Below, piece by piece: positions 44,424-53,539 of a DNA stretch of 64,000 bases. The position numbers and the translations under genes are program-made. Positions within the stretch are counted from its first letter, which is position 1. Every line of letters begins with the position of its first letter. The stretch lies in the NCBI RefSeq assembly GCF_002585305.1, contig NZ_NUNF01000005.1, positions 12,545 to 76,544 on the forward strand. Reading direction: 5' to 3'. The notes under the pieces were generated by a model. That model did not search any database, was not told the DNA's origin, and was given only the letters and a program-made list of their open reading frames with translations. This DNA comes from Bacillus sp. AFS037270 (GTDB lineage Bacteria > Bacillota > Bacilli > Bacillales_B > DSM-18226).

Positions 44424-44636
44424 CGGAAGCGCCTTGAACAGGGGCGACAGGCTTAAGACGAGCCTTCTTGACGGATTGACTTAAATGTGAAGGCGACTGT
44501 CATGGGACGAAGGCATAAGACGCACCCTGTAAGAAGGCGCTTTTTGCCTTCTTCAGGGGGTGGCTTATGGCTCGAGTCCCAAGGAACCGCAACTGGATAA
44601 GCTTATGACCCCGAGCCCCTAGGCGCTGGAGCTGGA
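44424..44636. repeat. Dispersed MITE/REP-like intergenic repeat
   Basis: A ~213-bp GC-richer element. Its ends are imperfect inverted repeats: it starts GCGGAAGCGCCTTG and ends CCTAGGCGCTGGAGCTGGA. The core (44511-44572) forms a long imperfect hairpin around GAAGGCGCTTTTTGCCTTC. Tail fragments occur at 1-22 and near 61146-61162. No coding frame is evident. Confidence 0.7.
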
Positions 44637-44786
44637 CCATTTTCAAAGTTTATTATTTAATCTTTGTTGTCTTTTTATAACGGGCTGAGTTTTCAGCCTG
44701 TTTTTCGTTTTTTGATTGTATGATTACAGCGGAATTTACACATGCTAGAAGCGATAACTTCAGCTTAATTCAGGAGGTGAGAAAGC

Positions 44787-45152
44787 ATGAAAACTTTATC
44801 AAGAATTGCCTTGCTTTTGGTCATTATTGGGGCGATTAACTGGGGACTAATTGGTTTTTTTCAATTTGATTTAGTAGCGGCCCTTTTTGGCGGACAAGAT
44901 TCAGCTTTATCAAGAATTATTTATAGCCTTGTTGGGTTGAGTGGACTTGTCTGCATCCCATTATTATTTGCTCGTATCGGCGAGTCTGCGGAAAATACGA
45001 CACGTCAAAACGTTGGTCAGCCTAATTATGCAACAGAGTTTGGCTCAGAAAATGATATGACAGATATTAATAACAGAGCTAAACAATCCGATAATCAAAC
45101 AACTCAGACTTACAAACCTAGTCAGAACAACCAATCTGACGATCAAATGTAA
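44787..45152 (+). CDS. DUF378 membrane protein (YuzA-like)
   Basis: A 121-aa protein. The first ~70 residues are a DUF378 domain with two helices (ALLLVIIGAINWGLIGFFQF and IIYSLVGLSGLVCIPLLF). The rest is a polar, Asn/Gln-rich tail (NNRAKQSDNQTTQTYK) that is probably disordered and absent from shorter homologues. GGAGGTGAG precedes the ATG. Function unknown. Confidence 0.85.
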   Translation: MKTLSRIALLLVIIGAINWGLIGFFQFDLVAALFGGQDSALSRIIYSLVGLSGLVCIPLLFARIGESAENTTRQNVGQPNYATEFGSENDMTDINNRAKQSDNQTTQTYKPSQNNQSDDQM

Positions 45153-45158
45153 GAAAAC

Positions 45159-45182
45159 GGCCATGTCTCAAAAGACATGGCC
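45159..45182. terminator. Bidirectional terminator
   Basis: The stem GGCCATGTCT / AGACATGGCC with a 4-base loop is flanked by A and T runs between the convergent DUF378 gene and yusU. Confidence 0.9.
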
Positions 45183-45192
45183 ATTTTTATTT

Positions 45193-45441
45193 CTATTTCT
45201 TTGTATTTCGATGCTGCTCATTTAGCTCTTTAATCTCATTAATAATTAGTTTCATTTCCTCTTTTGCATCGGGATACATTCCATTCCAGTGCTTAGCTAA
45301 GGCGGGCATGGACTTGGCGATGTGGGTGTATAACGCCCAAGCCTTTACCTTTTCTTTTGTATCTTCACTGCTTTCTCCAACAAGGAGCTCACTATATTTA
45401 TCGAGCAGTGCTTCGAACTGGGCAGTAAATTCCTTCTCCAT
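45193..45441 (-). CDS. yusU: YusU-like protein (DUF2573)
   Basis: An 82-aa, charged, mostly helical protein that matches YusU by position beside the iron-siderophore ATPase gene. Function unknown. AAGGTG precedes the ATG at 45441; the first residues MEKEFTAQFEALLDKYSELL are family-like. It overlaps the end of the FhuF-like gene by 44 bp. Confidence 0.75.
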   Translation of the reverse strand: MEKEFTAQFEALLDKYSELLVGESSEDTKEKVKAWALYTHIAKSMPALAKHWNGMYPDAKEEMKLIINEIKELNEQHRNTKK

Positions 45442-46195
45442 TTTGACACCTTCTATCCATGGCAATTTGCGTACATGGGCAGGTTTTGCAGCGTTTGCCT
45501 GCCTGTAACTGATAAGAAAAACAACACGTATTTCTTATTCGTACCTCATTGTCCCATTCTACCATATTTGGTTTATTCCCATAGTATTTTTGCAATGGAT
45601 TTAGGTTGCAGGCGCCAAATAAGGATCCTTCCCCTTCAAAGAGTAAAAAAGTAAAGTCGTCAAAAACATTAGAACTCTTATGTGCTTTTAGCTCCGTTTC
45701 ATACAGCCAAAATAGGTAAACGGCGATATTTTCCCACAGGATTAACCTCGAAATACCAGCTATGTTTGCTAATTTATTAATCAGTATATCAATGTTTGTT
45801 GCAAAGAGATTGCTTACAATTTCTTCACGCCACTTATGTCGATTTTCCCCATTCCAATCTTGAAGGGTATCATCCACTAATGAAAAAGAAGGAAGCCAAG
45901 TTTTCCCCGGTTCAGGAGATTCCATTTTTAAATTTTCAAGTGACACATCCATCTTTTTATTCCATGCCGTCATCGTATAGAGTGACATGACAGCAACAAA
46001 GGCATAACGTTTGATAAACATTGAGGCTGCTGTTTTTTCATTTGGTGCTCCAATTATATTAGTCAATTTTTTTAAAAAGTCCTTCAGAAATACATCGTCC
46101 AGTAGCTCTAAAACATTCATGCTATTCGTCAATTCTGGCTTAAATCTGTATTTTTGCAGGTGGGCAAGTTCCTCAACTCTCACTTTGTTAACCAT
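45398..46195 (-). CDS. FhuF-like ferric siderophore reductase
   Basis: A 265-aa protein of the IucA/FhuF reductase type that releases iron from imported ferric siderophores. The C-terminal [2Fe-2S] motif C-C-x10-C-x2-C is present (TCCFSYQLQAGKRCKTC). About 22 residues follow the motif, inside yusU; this tail may be an extension of low importance. The start overlaps the ATPase gene by 8 bp. Confidence 0.82.
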   Translation of the reverse strand: MVNKVRVEELAHLQKYRFKPELTNSMNVLELLDDVFLKDFLKKLTNIIGAPNEKTAASMFIKRYAFVAVMSLYTMTAWNKKMDVSLENLKMESPEPGKTWLPSFSLVDDTLQDWNGENRHKWREEIVSNLFATNIDILINKLANIAGISRLILWENIAVYLFWLYETELKAHKSSNVFDDFTFLLFEGEGSLFGACNLNPLQKYYGNKPNMVEWDNEVRIRNTCCFSYQLQAGKRCKTCPCTQIAMDRRCQNGEGIYCPVRSTAR

Positions 46196-47009
46196 TCATT
46201 GCAACCGCCTTATTAAGGATCCGTCTCCCTTTTCCATATGGAATACATAGTGGTGTGCCGAATAATGGATCAATGGTTACTTCGCAGTCCATATCAAATA
46301 CATGTTTTACTAGACTGCCGGTAATCACATGCTCTGGTGCACCTTGGGCGTAAACCGTTTGGTCCTTCATTGCGACAATATGATGAGCATATCGGCAGGC
46401 TAGATTTAAATCGTGAAGGACCATAATAACCGTTCTATTTTTGAATTCGTTTAACTCAAATAACAAATCGAGGATTTCAATTTGATGAGTCATATCTAAA
46501 TAGGTGGTCGGTTCATCCAATAAAATGATGTCTGTATCCTGCGCTAAGGTCATCGCAATCCAGGCCCGCTGTCTCTGTCCGCCTGATAGAGAATCTACTG
46601 TTCTTTCTTTTAAATGCTCGAGACGTGTCGCCTTTAGGGCATCATTTACCTTTTTTTCATCTTCCTCTGACCACTGTTTTAACCAGGATTGATGCGGATA
46701 CCGGCCTTGTTTAACAAGCTGAAGGACGGTTAGTCCTTCTGGTGCTGCCGGTGATTGCGGGAGGATGGCCATTTTTTTAGCAATTTCTTTTGTAGAAAGC
46801 TTCGCGATGGTCTTACCTTCAAGTAAAATACTGCCGGATTTCGGCTTTAAGAGGCGGGCAATTGAACGTAGAAGCGTGGATTTTCCGCAGCCGTTCCCTC
46901 CGATAAATACGGTTATCTCGCCCTTCCGAATCTCTAAATCCAGTTCTTTAATAATAAGATTTTCACCGTATGAAAGAGATAAATTTTTCGTTTCAATTGC
47001 GTTCTTCAT
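46188..47009 (-). CDS. Iron-siderophore ABC transporter ATPase (FecE/YusV-like)
   Basis: A 273-aa ATPase with Walker A GGNGCGKST, signature LSGGQRQR and Walker B IILLDEPTTYLD. It drives uptake through the two FecCD permeases upstream in the operon. AAAGGAG precedes the ATG at 47009; the longer frame overlaps the permease gene and is not needed. Confidence 0.93.
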   Translation of the reverse strand: MKNAIETKNLSLSYGENLIIKELDLEIRKGEITVFIGGNGCGKSTLLRSIARLLKPKSGSILLEGKTIAKLSTKEIAKKMAILPQSPAAPEGLTVLQLVKQGRYPHQSWLKQWSEEDEKKVNDALKATRLEHLKERTVDSLSGGQRQRAWIAMTLAQDTDIILLDEPTTYLDMTHQIEILDLLFELNEFKNRTVIMVLHDLNLACRYAHHIVAMKDQTVYAQGAPEHVITGSLVKHVFDMDCEVTIDPLFGTPLCIPYGKGRRILNKAVAMNG

Positions 47010-47043
47010 TTTTCCAACTCCTTTATTTAGCGAAGCAGATATT

Positions 47044-48099
47044 TTAAGCATTTCTTGTTTTAAAAAGCAGGTAAATAAAATACGGTGCACCTATTCCCGC
47101 AGTAAATACCCCTGCAGGCACCTCTAATGGCAAAAACAGCGTTCGGCCGATTAAATCAGCAATCATTACCAGTATCCCGCCCAATAAAGCAGCCGTCGGA
47201 AGTAATGCACCAAACGAGGAGCCGACTAATCTCCTGGCCATATGCGGTGCCATTAAGCCGACAAACCCAATGCCTCCAGCAAAAGCTACCGAGCTGCCAA
47301 TCAAGGCTGTACTAATCATCAATAGCAGGAACCGTTGTTTTTGGACCTTGCCGCCGAGTCCGGCAGCCACCTCATCGCCCAACTCTTGGATATTGATGGT
47401 TCGTGCCGCAATAAAAGCTATAAGGAGGAAAATAACAGTCCATGGCACTAAGGTGGCAACATTCTTCCAATTGGATCCATAGACGGTACCCGTAATCCAG
47501 ATATTTGCTTGAGCTGCTTGATAGATGGGACCCATGATCATCATTAAGGTGGTTAAAGCCTGCATTAAGGTAGAAATCCCAATGCCAATTAACACTAATC
47601 TTATCGGTGACACACCATTCTTCCAGGCTAGGAAATAAACTAAAAAGGCAACGATCCCCGCCCCTAAAAAGGCGGCTAGTGGTAACCAAGCAATGCTGAC
47701 GGTTAAAGCATTATTTTTATCGCTAAAAACGGCTAAAAAGGCAACAACGGCAACCGCGGCTCCCCCTGTTATGCCGAGGACATCCGGCGAGGCAAGTGGG
47801 TTGCGAATCATTCCTTGTAAAATGCCCCCCGCTACAGCTAATGACATTCCAACCGCTAAGGCAACTATGATTCTTGGTAGGCGAAATGAAGTAATAATCA
47901 GCTTCTCCATTTCCGGCCCCCCGCCAAATAATACTTTTACTACAGTTAACGGGTTAATTTTCATATCCCCAATCCCTGTACTGATCACCAACACCATAAA
48001 TGTGCCAATCAGCAGGATTAGAAGTAATAAAGCAGCCTTTCGATCAATCAAAAAAGACATTTTTCCCTTGAGCGGGCGGAAATTTTTATATTTGCTCAT
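47044..48099 (-). CDS. Iron-siderophore ABC permease (FecCD family, second)
   Basis: A 351-aa permease with about nine helices and the family motifs SFRLPRIIVALAVG, GMIRNPLASPDVLG and GGIGFVGLMAPHMARRLVG. It overlaps the other permease gene by 4 bp (ATGA). Confidence 0.94.
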   Translation of the reverse strand: MSKYKNFRPLKGKMSFLIDRKAALLLLILLIGTFMVLVISTGIGDMKINPLTVVKVLFGGGPEMEKLIITSFRLPRIIVALAVGMSLAVAGGILQGMIRNPLASPDVLGITGGAAVAVVAFLAVFSDKNNALTVSIAWLPLAAFLGAGIVAFLVYFLAWKNGVSPIRLVLIGIGISTLMQALTTLMMIMGPIYQAAQANIWITGTVYGSNWKNVATLVPWTVIFLLIAFIAARTINIQELGDEVAAGLGGKVQKQRFLLLMISTALIGSSVAFAGGIGFVGLMAPHMARRLVGSSFGALLPTAALLGGILVMIADLIGRTLFLPLEVPAGVFTAGIGAPYFIYLLFKTRNA

Positions 48100-49100
48100 C
48101 TACCATTGAACCCCCTTCTCGCGATATAAATAAAGAATGGAGTTCCAATGATGGCGGTCATGACCCCGACAGGTACTTCTGACGGCATCAGGATATATCT
48201 AGCCGCTATATCGGCAGTAAGTAACAGAATGGCACCAAGGATTCCGGATAAGGGGATCACCCAGCGATGATCGATTCCGAAGATGGCCCGGGTAACATGC
48301 GGGATGACAATCCCCACAAAGCCGATTGGTCCGGCAACTGCTACGGAACCTCCTGCCAAGAGGATGACCAATACCCCGATGGTGATTTTAACAAGTCCTG
48401 TATGCAGGCCAAGCCCTTTTGCAACTTCTTCTCCCATAGACAGGATATTCATTTTTCCGGCAATCATAAATGCTCCGACCCAGCCAATTGCGATATATGG
48501 TAACACTGCTTCAAGTGTTTCAAGCTTTCTACCCTGAACAGAACCCGCCAGCCAAAACAAAACCTGCTCTAGTGCGGCTTCATCCATTACCAATAATCCT
48601 TGCGTGATGGAGGAAAACATCGCTGAAATCGCAGCTCCGGCAAGGGTAAGCTTCATAGGAGTTAACCCTTCTCGTCCAAAGGATCCAATCCCATAAACAC
48701 TGATCGCTGCAATTGCAGCACCAAGGAAAGCTAGGCCGTTGTATGCTTGTAAATCTTTTACGGTAAACAAGCTAACTGCGGCTACCACGAAAAAGCCAGC
48801 CCCCGCATTGATTCCAAATATTCCCGGCGAGGCCAGTGGATTTTTCGTTAAGGTTTGCATGAGTGTCCCGGCAATCGCCAGACTTGCCCCTACTGCGGCT
48901 GCTATGAATGCTCTCGGAACTCTGACCGTTTGGATAATAATATGTTCGTTGGAACCATTGTAATTTCTATAAGCATCGATAGCTGTCTGCACACTTGTAT
49001 CTGTGTAACCAAAGATTACACTTGCGCCCAGTAACAGAAGCATGACAAGAGCCGCGCTTATGCATCCAGCCCATTTTAATGTAGTACTTTTTAGAAGCAT
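48096..49100 (-). CDS. Iron-siderophore ABC permease (FecCD family, first)
   Basis: A 334-aa permease with VRVPRAFIAAAVG, TLTKNPLASPGIFG and GPIGFVGIVIPHVTRA. First gene of the leftward operon, under the Fur boxes at 49148-49184, divergent from the binding-protein gene. Confidence 0.94.
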   Translation of the reverse strand: MLLKSTTLKWAGCISAALVMLLLLGASVIFGYTDTSVQTAIDAYRNYNGSNEHIIIQTVRVPRAFIAAAVGASLAIAGTLMQTLTKNPLASPGIFGINAGAGFFVVAAVSLFTVKDLQAYNGLAFLGAAIAAISVYGIGSFGREGLTPMKLTLAGAAISAMFSSITQGLLVMDEAALEQVLFWLAGSVQGRKLETLEAVLPYIAIGWVGAFMIAGKMNILSMGEEVAKGLGLHTGLVKITIGVLVILLAGGSVAVAGPIGFVGIVIPHVTRAIFGIDHRWVIPLSGILGAILLLTADIAARYILMPSEVPVGVMTAIIGTPFFIYIARRGFNGR

Positions 49101-49147
49101 TGATTTGAAACCCTTTCCACCTCTTTTACTTTTAGTTTATCTGTTAA

Positions 49148-49242
49148 TGATAATGATTGTCAATGATTTTGATAATCATTTTCAATTAGCTATTGACATG
49201 GGTGCTGCAGGCATTTTATGATGTAAATGAAAATCATTATCA
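49148..49242. promoter_or_regulatory. Three Fur boxes in the divergent siderophore promoter region
   Basis: Three 7-1-7 Fur boxes: TGATAATGATTGTCA (49148-49162), TGATAATCATTTTCA (49170-49184) and TGAAAATCATTATCA (49228-49242). The first two flank the permease operon start and the third the binding-protein start. Iron-loaded Fur should repress both directions. Confidence 0.92.
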
Positions 49243-49272
49243 ATTATTTTTCCAAGGGGGATACATACACAA

Positions 49273-50232
49273 ATGAAAGCAATTAAAAGGATTTTCTCGC
49301 TCTTCTCGATCATGGCTATTTTCTTATTAGCTGCCTGTGGCGGTACCGAGGAGAAAACAAATACAGAACCAAAGACAGCTGAGGAAAAAAGCTATACGGT
49401 TGAGCATGCAATGGGGTCTACGACCATTAAAGGTAATCCAAAACGCGTGGTCATTCTCACAAACGAAGGAACAGAAGCTCTATTAGCATTAGGCGTTACA
49501 CCGGTTGGGGCCGTTCAATCGTTTACTGGGAACCCTTGGTATGAGCATATTGCCGATCAAATGAAAAATGTCAAAGTGGTCGGTACGGAAAGTGAAGTAA
49601 ATGTAGAAGCCATTGCTGCATTGAAGCCTGATCTGATTATTGGTAATAAAATGCGTCAGGAAAAGATTTATCAGCAGCTAAGCGCGATTGCTCCTACTGT
49701 TTTCGCGGAGACTCTTCGTGGCGACTGGAAGGAAAACTTTCAATTATATGCTAAAGCGCTGAATAAAGTAGATAAAGGTAACGAGGTTATCCAAAACTAT
49801 GATTCTCGTATTGCTGGTTTAAAGGAAAAGCTTGGCGATCAATTACAGATGAAGGTCTCTATGGTTCGTTTTATGGCTGGAGAGGTCCGGATTTATCATA
49901 AGGATACTTTTTCAGGGGTCATTTTAAGTGATCTTGGTTTCGCCCGTCCAGACAGCCAAAATGTGGATGATTTTGCTGAGAGAAATGTAACGAAGGAAAG
50001 AGTTCCGGCAATGGAGGGAGATATCCTCTTCTATTTCACGTATGAAACGGGTGATGGAAAAGGCTCAGAACTGGAGAAAGAGTGGATTGCTGATCCATTA
50101 TTCAGGAACTTAGAGGTCGCTAAGAAGGGTGAGGTTCACAAGGTAAGTGACACGATTTGGAATACAGCCGGCGGGGTCCTTGCTGCCAACCTGATGTTGG
50201 ATGATATTGAAAAGATCTTTTTGAAAAAATAA
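49273..50232 (+). CDS. Ferric siderophore-binding lipoprotein
   Basis: A 319-aa FhuD/FepB-type binding protein. Lipobox LLAAC after a basic signal peptide anchors it outside the membrane. VVILTNEGTEALLALGV, VEAIAALKPDLIIG and the helical-backbone linker are typical. The siderophore is not predictable by eye; divergent permease genes and a Fur box tie it to iron uptake. Confidence 0.92.
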   Translation: MKAIKRIFSLFSIMAIFLLAACGGTEEKTNTEPKTAEEKSYTVEHAMGSTTIKGNPKRVVILTNEGTEALLALGVTPVGAVQSFTGNPWYEHIADQMKNVKVVGTESEVNVEAIAALKPDLIIGNKMRQEKIYQQLSAIAPTVFAETLRGDWKENFQLYAKALNKVDKGNEVIQNYDSRIAGLKEKLGDQLQMKVSMVRFMAGEVRIYHKDTFSGVILSDLGFARPDSQNVDDFAERNVTKERVPAMEGDILFYFTYETGDGKGSELEKEWIADPLFRNLEVAKKGEVHKVSDTIWNTAGGVLAANLMLDDIEKIFLKK

Positions 50233-50239
50233 TATGATT

Positions 50240-50275
50240 GGACCGCCTTCCTGAGGATGAAGGTGGTCCTTTTTG
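50240..50275 (+). terminator. Terminator of the siderophore-binding gene
   Basis: The stem GGACCGCCTTC / GAAGGTGGTCC (one G-T type mismatch) with an 8-base loop is followed by TTTTTGTT. Confidence 0.88.
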
Positions 50276-50289
50276 TTATTTGAAAATAT

Positions 50290-50450
50290 TTTAGCGCGGA
50301 CATTGGTGGGTTGATTCTGATAATTGGGTTGATTCCGCGGACTTGGGTGATAATTCCGCGCTTTTTTGTGTTTTTCCCGCCAACTTCTGGATTATTTCCG
50401 CGCACTTTTCCTTTTTTCCCGCGGACTTCTGCATTATTTCCGCAACTCGG
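50290..50450. repeat. Degenerate ~21-bp intergenic repeat array (copy 2)
   Basis: At least seven units of the form TTCCGCG-GACTT-(spacer) spaced about 20-22 bp. On the minus strand it reads as VRGNNPEVGGKNTKKRG, which is low-complexity text and unlikely to be a gene. Related to the array at 6650-6780. Confidence 0.65.
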
Positions 50451-50465
50451 TATTGCAAAAAAGAA

Positions 50466-50494
50466 AAAAAGAGCGAACAAATGTCGCTCTTTTT
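50466..50494 (-). terminator. Terminator of rodA
   Basis: The stem AAAAAGAGCGA / TCGCTCTTTTT overlaps the rodA stop and is followed by a T-rich run on the minus strand. Confidence 0.88.
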
Positions 50495-51662
50495 ATGCCG
50501 TAGTAGAAAACATATATTTTTTATAATGATAGCGAATCGAAAAGATTAATCCCAATCCCATCATGTTCCCCATTAAGGAACTTCCCCCGTAGCTGATAAA
50601 TGGCAGCGGGATTCCGGTAATCGGCAGTACGCCAATGGTCATGCCAATGTTTTGGAACACGTGGAATGTAATCATACTGATCACACCAACACAAATATAC
50701 GTATAAAAATTATTCTTTGTTTCCATACCAACCTTCGTAATATGGTAGATCAATAAGAAAAACAAACTTATTAACACACTTGAACCAATAAAACCATACT
50801 CCTCACCAACGACACTAAAGATAAAGTCCGTTTGGCTTTCAGGCAGATAAACTTCCCGATTACCGAAGCCCTTACCGCCAGTTTGACCTGAGCCGATTGC
50901 AAGCAAGGATTTCGTCAGCTGGTACGCATCCGTACCCTCGTAGCTATAAGGATCAAGCCAAGAGTAAATACGGCGAAGCTGATATTCACCAACCCCCAGA
51001 TACTTTTCCAAAACATCCGGGCTCCAAAGAACAAAATAAAATATCGTACCAATTAAGATAATTCCGATCGAAAATATCGGCACTAACAGTTTCCACGAAA
51101 TCCCGGAAATAAAAATCATTCCAAGTAAAATGGCCAAGAAAACAAGCGAAGTTCCCAAGTCTTGCTTGATGATCATGCCCAACGGAACCATCGTGACAAT
51201 GCCCATTTTAATTAAAAGCCACAAATCCGTTTGCAGTGTTTTGACCGAATTTTTTAAATGGTGCTGATCAACCACACGTGAAAGACCCAGAATAATAAAA
51301 ATTTTAACAAATTCAGAAGGCTGGATCGAGCCAATCCCTGGGAGCACAAACCAGTTTTTTGCTCCATTAATGACCGGAGCAATACTTGCTGGTGCAACAA
51401 TTAAAAAACCTAGTAAAAAGACGCCAAACCCGTATGCGTACCAGGTTAATTTTTTCAATTGATCTGAATCCAGGGTCATAACCATTGTAATAATACCGGC
51501 CCCGACAACATACCAGACAATTTGCTTGATTAAGAAGTTCTCCTTATATTGTCCGCTAGCTTGCGCACTATAAATCGCGAAACAGCTCGCTAGAAAAAGT
51601 AAGATTAATATAAACACAAGGCTGTAATCAAGCTTTGAAGTTGTATTGCTATTTGAAGTCAT
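50493..51662 (-). CDS. rodA: SEDS peptidoglycan polymerase, RodA type
   Basis: A 389-aa polytopic SEDS protein (about ten helices) that polymerises lipid II in rod elongation. Family motifs include NGAKNWFVLPGIGSIQPSEFV and the C-terminal GITGIPLPFISYGGSSLM-like text. FtsW/SpoVE are close relatives; the length and the ending favour RodA. Single gene with its own terminator. Confidence 0.85.
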   Translation of the reverse strand: MTSNSNTTSKLDYSLVFILILLFLASCFAIYSAQASGQYKENFLIKQIVWYVVGAGIITMVMTLDSDQLKKLTWYAYGFGVFLLGFLIVAPASIAPVINGAKNWFVLPGIGSIQPSEFVKIFIILGLSRVVDQHHLKNSVKTLQTDLWLLIKMGIVTMVPLGMIIKQDLGTSLVFLAILLGMIFISGISWKLLVPIFSIGIILIGTIFYFVLWSPDVLEKYLGVGEYQLRRIYSWLDPYSYEGTDAYQLTKSLLAIGSGQTGGKGFGNREVYLPESQTDFIFSVVGEEYGFIGSSVLISLFFLLIYHITKVGMETKNNFYTYICVGVISMITFHVFQNIGMTIGVLPITGIPLPFISYGGSSLMGNMMGLGLIFSIRYHYKKYMFSTTA

Positions 51663-51752
51663 ATTCGTTCCACCTTACCAAAAACTTGTCCATTCCTCCA
51701 TTATATTTTGAAAAACAACAAATCTCAACTTATAACCGGCTGCTGGTTTTAT

Positions 51753-52520
51753 TTACATGATGGAAAAATAAATCCTTCTTACCTCTTCTGCCATCCATTC
51801 CAGATTATTCGGGACCTGAGGAATTCCGTAGCCAATATAAAGGGGAGTGGTTACAAAACGGGAGACGATTTTTGCATAAATCTTATTATCTACATGATTA
51901 AAAAAGACATTATAGCTTGTGGCCTTAAAAGGAAAATGATTCAGGATATAGTGGACGGCATTTTGAATATACTCCGCAAACTCTTGCCTGTAACCGGTAT
52001 CCTCCATTTCGACATTAAATTCATAAAAGCCCACGCGCGGCTTCGTTGACAAAGTAAAACGGACACCATTTTGCTCGGCAATAACGAGACCCTCGAACAT
52101 GTCATGTGATGCCTTTTCTCGATAATCAATATCATGTAAACCGACAATCTGCATATGTGGGTGAGCAATCGTCCCTCCCGACAGCGGGCCATGATTTTTG
52201 AAAAAAATAACCGAACGGTACTGACCCGTTTCCTCCATTTCAAACCAATGTTCAAGTCCGAAACGAATCAAGCGATGGAGATGCTCTTTTGAATAGGTCG
52301 ATAGATCACCATGGCAATCATCTGTTTCAATTAATACGGTTTGATAAGCATTTTCTAGGACTGGATATTTATTTTTCAAAAGAATGATCGGACCATCCAC
52401 CGCAATGAGGTCTGTCAACTGGTCTCTTTCGCAAAAAGGACAAGCCTGTTCTTTGTTTCGAATATTTTCTGGCTTCTTGACTCCGATAGACGTATTAAAA
52501 TGAAGATGAGAATTTTCCAA
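51753..52520 (-). CDS. DUF4931 / GalT-like HIT-superfamily protein
   Basis: A 255-aa protein with CPFCERD (zinc-like Cys pair, about residue 28) and the histidine-triad core HPHMQIVG (about 130), as in galactose-1-phosphate uridylyltransferase relatives. The nucleotide-sugar substrate is unknown. I choose the TTG at 52520 after AGGAGAAC; the frame is open to 52538. Confidence 0.78.
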   Translation of the reverse strand: MENSHLHFNTSIGVKKPENIRNKEQACPFCERDQLTDLIAVDGPIILLKNKYPVLENAYQTVLIETDDCHGDLSTYSKEHLHRLIRFGLEHWFEMEETGQYRSVIFFKNHGPLSGGTIAHPHMQIVGLHDIDYREKASHDMFEGLVIAEQNGVRFTLSTKPRVGFYEFNVEMEDTGYRQEFAEYIQNAVHYILNHFPFKATSYNVFFNHVDNKIYAKIVSRFVTTPLYIGYGIPQVPNNLEWMAEEVRRIYFSIM

Positions 52521-52725
52521 GACGCGTTCTCCTCTCAAGGAAGGTATATTCCTATTTTATGGGAGAAGACTGTTGGTTTGCACTTATTTTGATTCCATCC
52601 ACAGATTTTTTCATTGACCAGTTATCCCATATCCGCCTAAATCAGATAAGGATTTCATGAAATAGAATTTTCTGCATATCTTTTAAATGTACAGGCTTAG
52701 AATATTTTAGAATGAGAGGGAGCGT

Positions 52726-53508
52726 ATGTTAACGAAACTCGAAGCATTAATCCTCGGGATTATTCAAGGTTTAACGGAATTTTTGCCTATCAGCAGTACC
52801 GGTCATCTTTACTTAGGGAGAAACTTATTTGGCCTTCAAGAAGCGGGACTTTTGCTTGATACCATGCTGCATGTCGGGACATTATTAGCTGTTTTTGTTT
52901 TTTATAAGGACCAATTTATAAAAATACTCAAGAAGCCGTTTAGCAAACTAACCTTTCTATTAATCGTCGGGACTATTCCTGCTGTCGTATTTGGTCTTGC
53001 GTTTAAAGATTATATTGATGACATTTCGAAAACAGGTGTGACGATTGGCTGGGAGTTTTTAATTACGGGGTTATTCCTGTGGCTTGCCGACTCAGCGAAA
53101 AATGGTTATAAGAAAATGGACGATATCAGTTATAAGGATGCATTCATCATTGGGACCTTTCAGGCGGTTGCGATCATGCCAGCGATTTCTCGTTCCGGCA
53201 TGACAATTGTAGCAGCACTATGGCGAAAATTAGACCGAGAAACAGCTGCTTACTTTTCATTTCTATTATCGACTCCAGCGATTGCTGGTGCGATTGTTTT
53301 GCAGACAAAGGATTTACTAGAAGGACAAGGCGAAGCGATTTCTTTATCTGCCTTACTTGTTGGTATTGCCGCCTCTGCCCTTTTCGGTTATGTAGCGGTA
53401 CGATGGATGATCGGCTATTTAAAAAATCATTCCTTAAAGCCATTTGCGATATATGTTTGGGCATTGGGAATCCTTGTTCTATTCTTTCAATTCACGGGTA
53501 GATTCTAA
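52726..53508 (+). CDS. uppP: Undecaprenyl-diphosphatase UppP (BacA)
   Basis: A 260-aa membrane enzyme that recycles the C55 lipid carrier by dephosphorylation at the outer leaflet; also gives bacitracin resistance. The catalytic signatures GLTEFLPISSTGHLYLG and PAISRSGMTI are clear. Shares a terminator with the convergent azoR. Confidence 0.95.
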   Translation: MLTKLEALILGIIQGLTEFLPISSTGHLYLGRNLFGLQEAGLLLDTMLHVGTLLAVFVFYKDQFIKILKKPFSKLTFLLIVGTIPAVVFGLAFKDYIDDISKTGVTIGWEFLITGLFLWLADSAKNGYKKMDDISYKDAFIIGTFQAVAIMPAISRSGMTIVAALWRKLDRETAAYFSFLLSTPAIAGAIVLQTKDLLEGQGEAISLSALLVGIAASALFGYVAVRWMIGYLKNHSLKPFAIYVWALGILVLFFQFTGRF

Positions 53509-53509
53509 A

Positions 53510-53539
53510 AAAATGCGACTCATCAGTGAGTCGCATTTT
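53510..53539. terminator. Bidirectional terminator uppP/azoR
   Basis: A 13-bp perfect stem (AAAATGCGACTCA / TGAGTCGCATTTT) with a 4-base loop between convergent genes. Confidence 0.92.

Noticed and set aside
50136..50480. 114-aa minus-strand frame over the TTCCGC array
   Set aside because: Low-complexity VRGNN-type text made by the repeat, running antisense into the siderophore-binding gene; no ribosome site.
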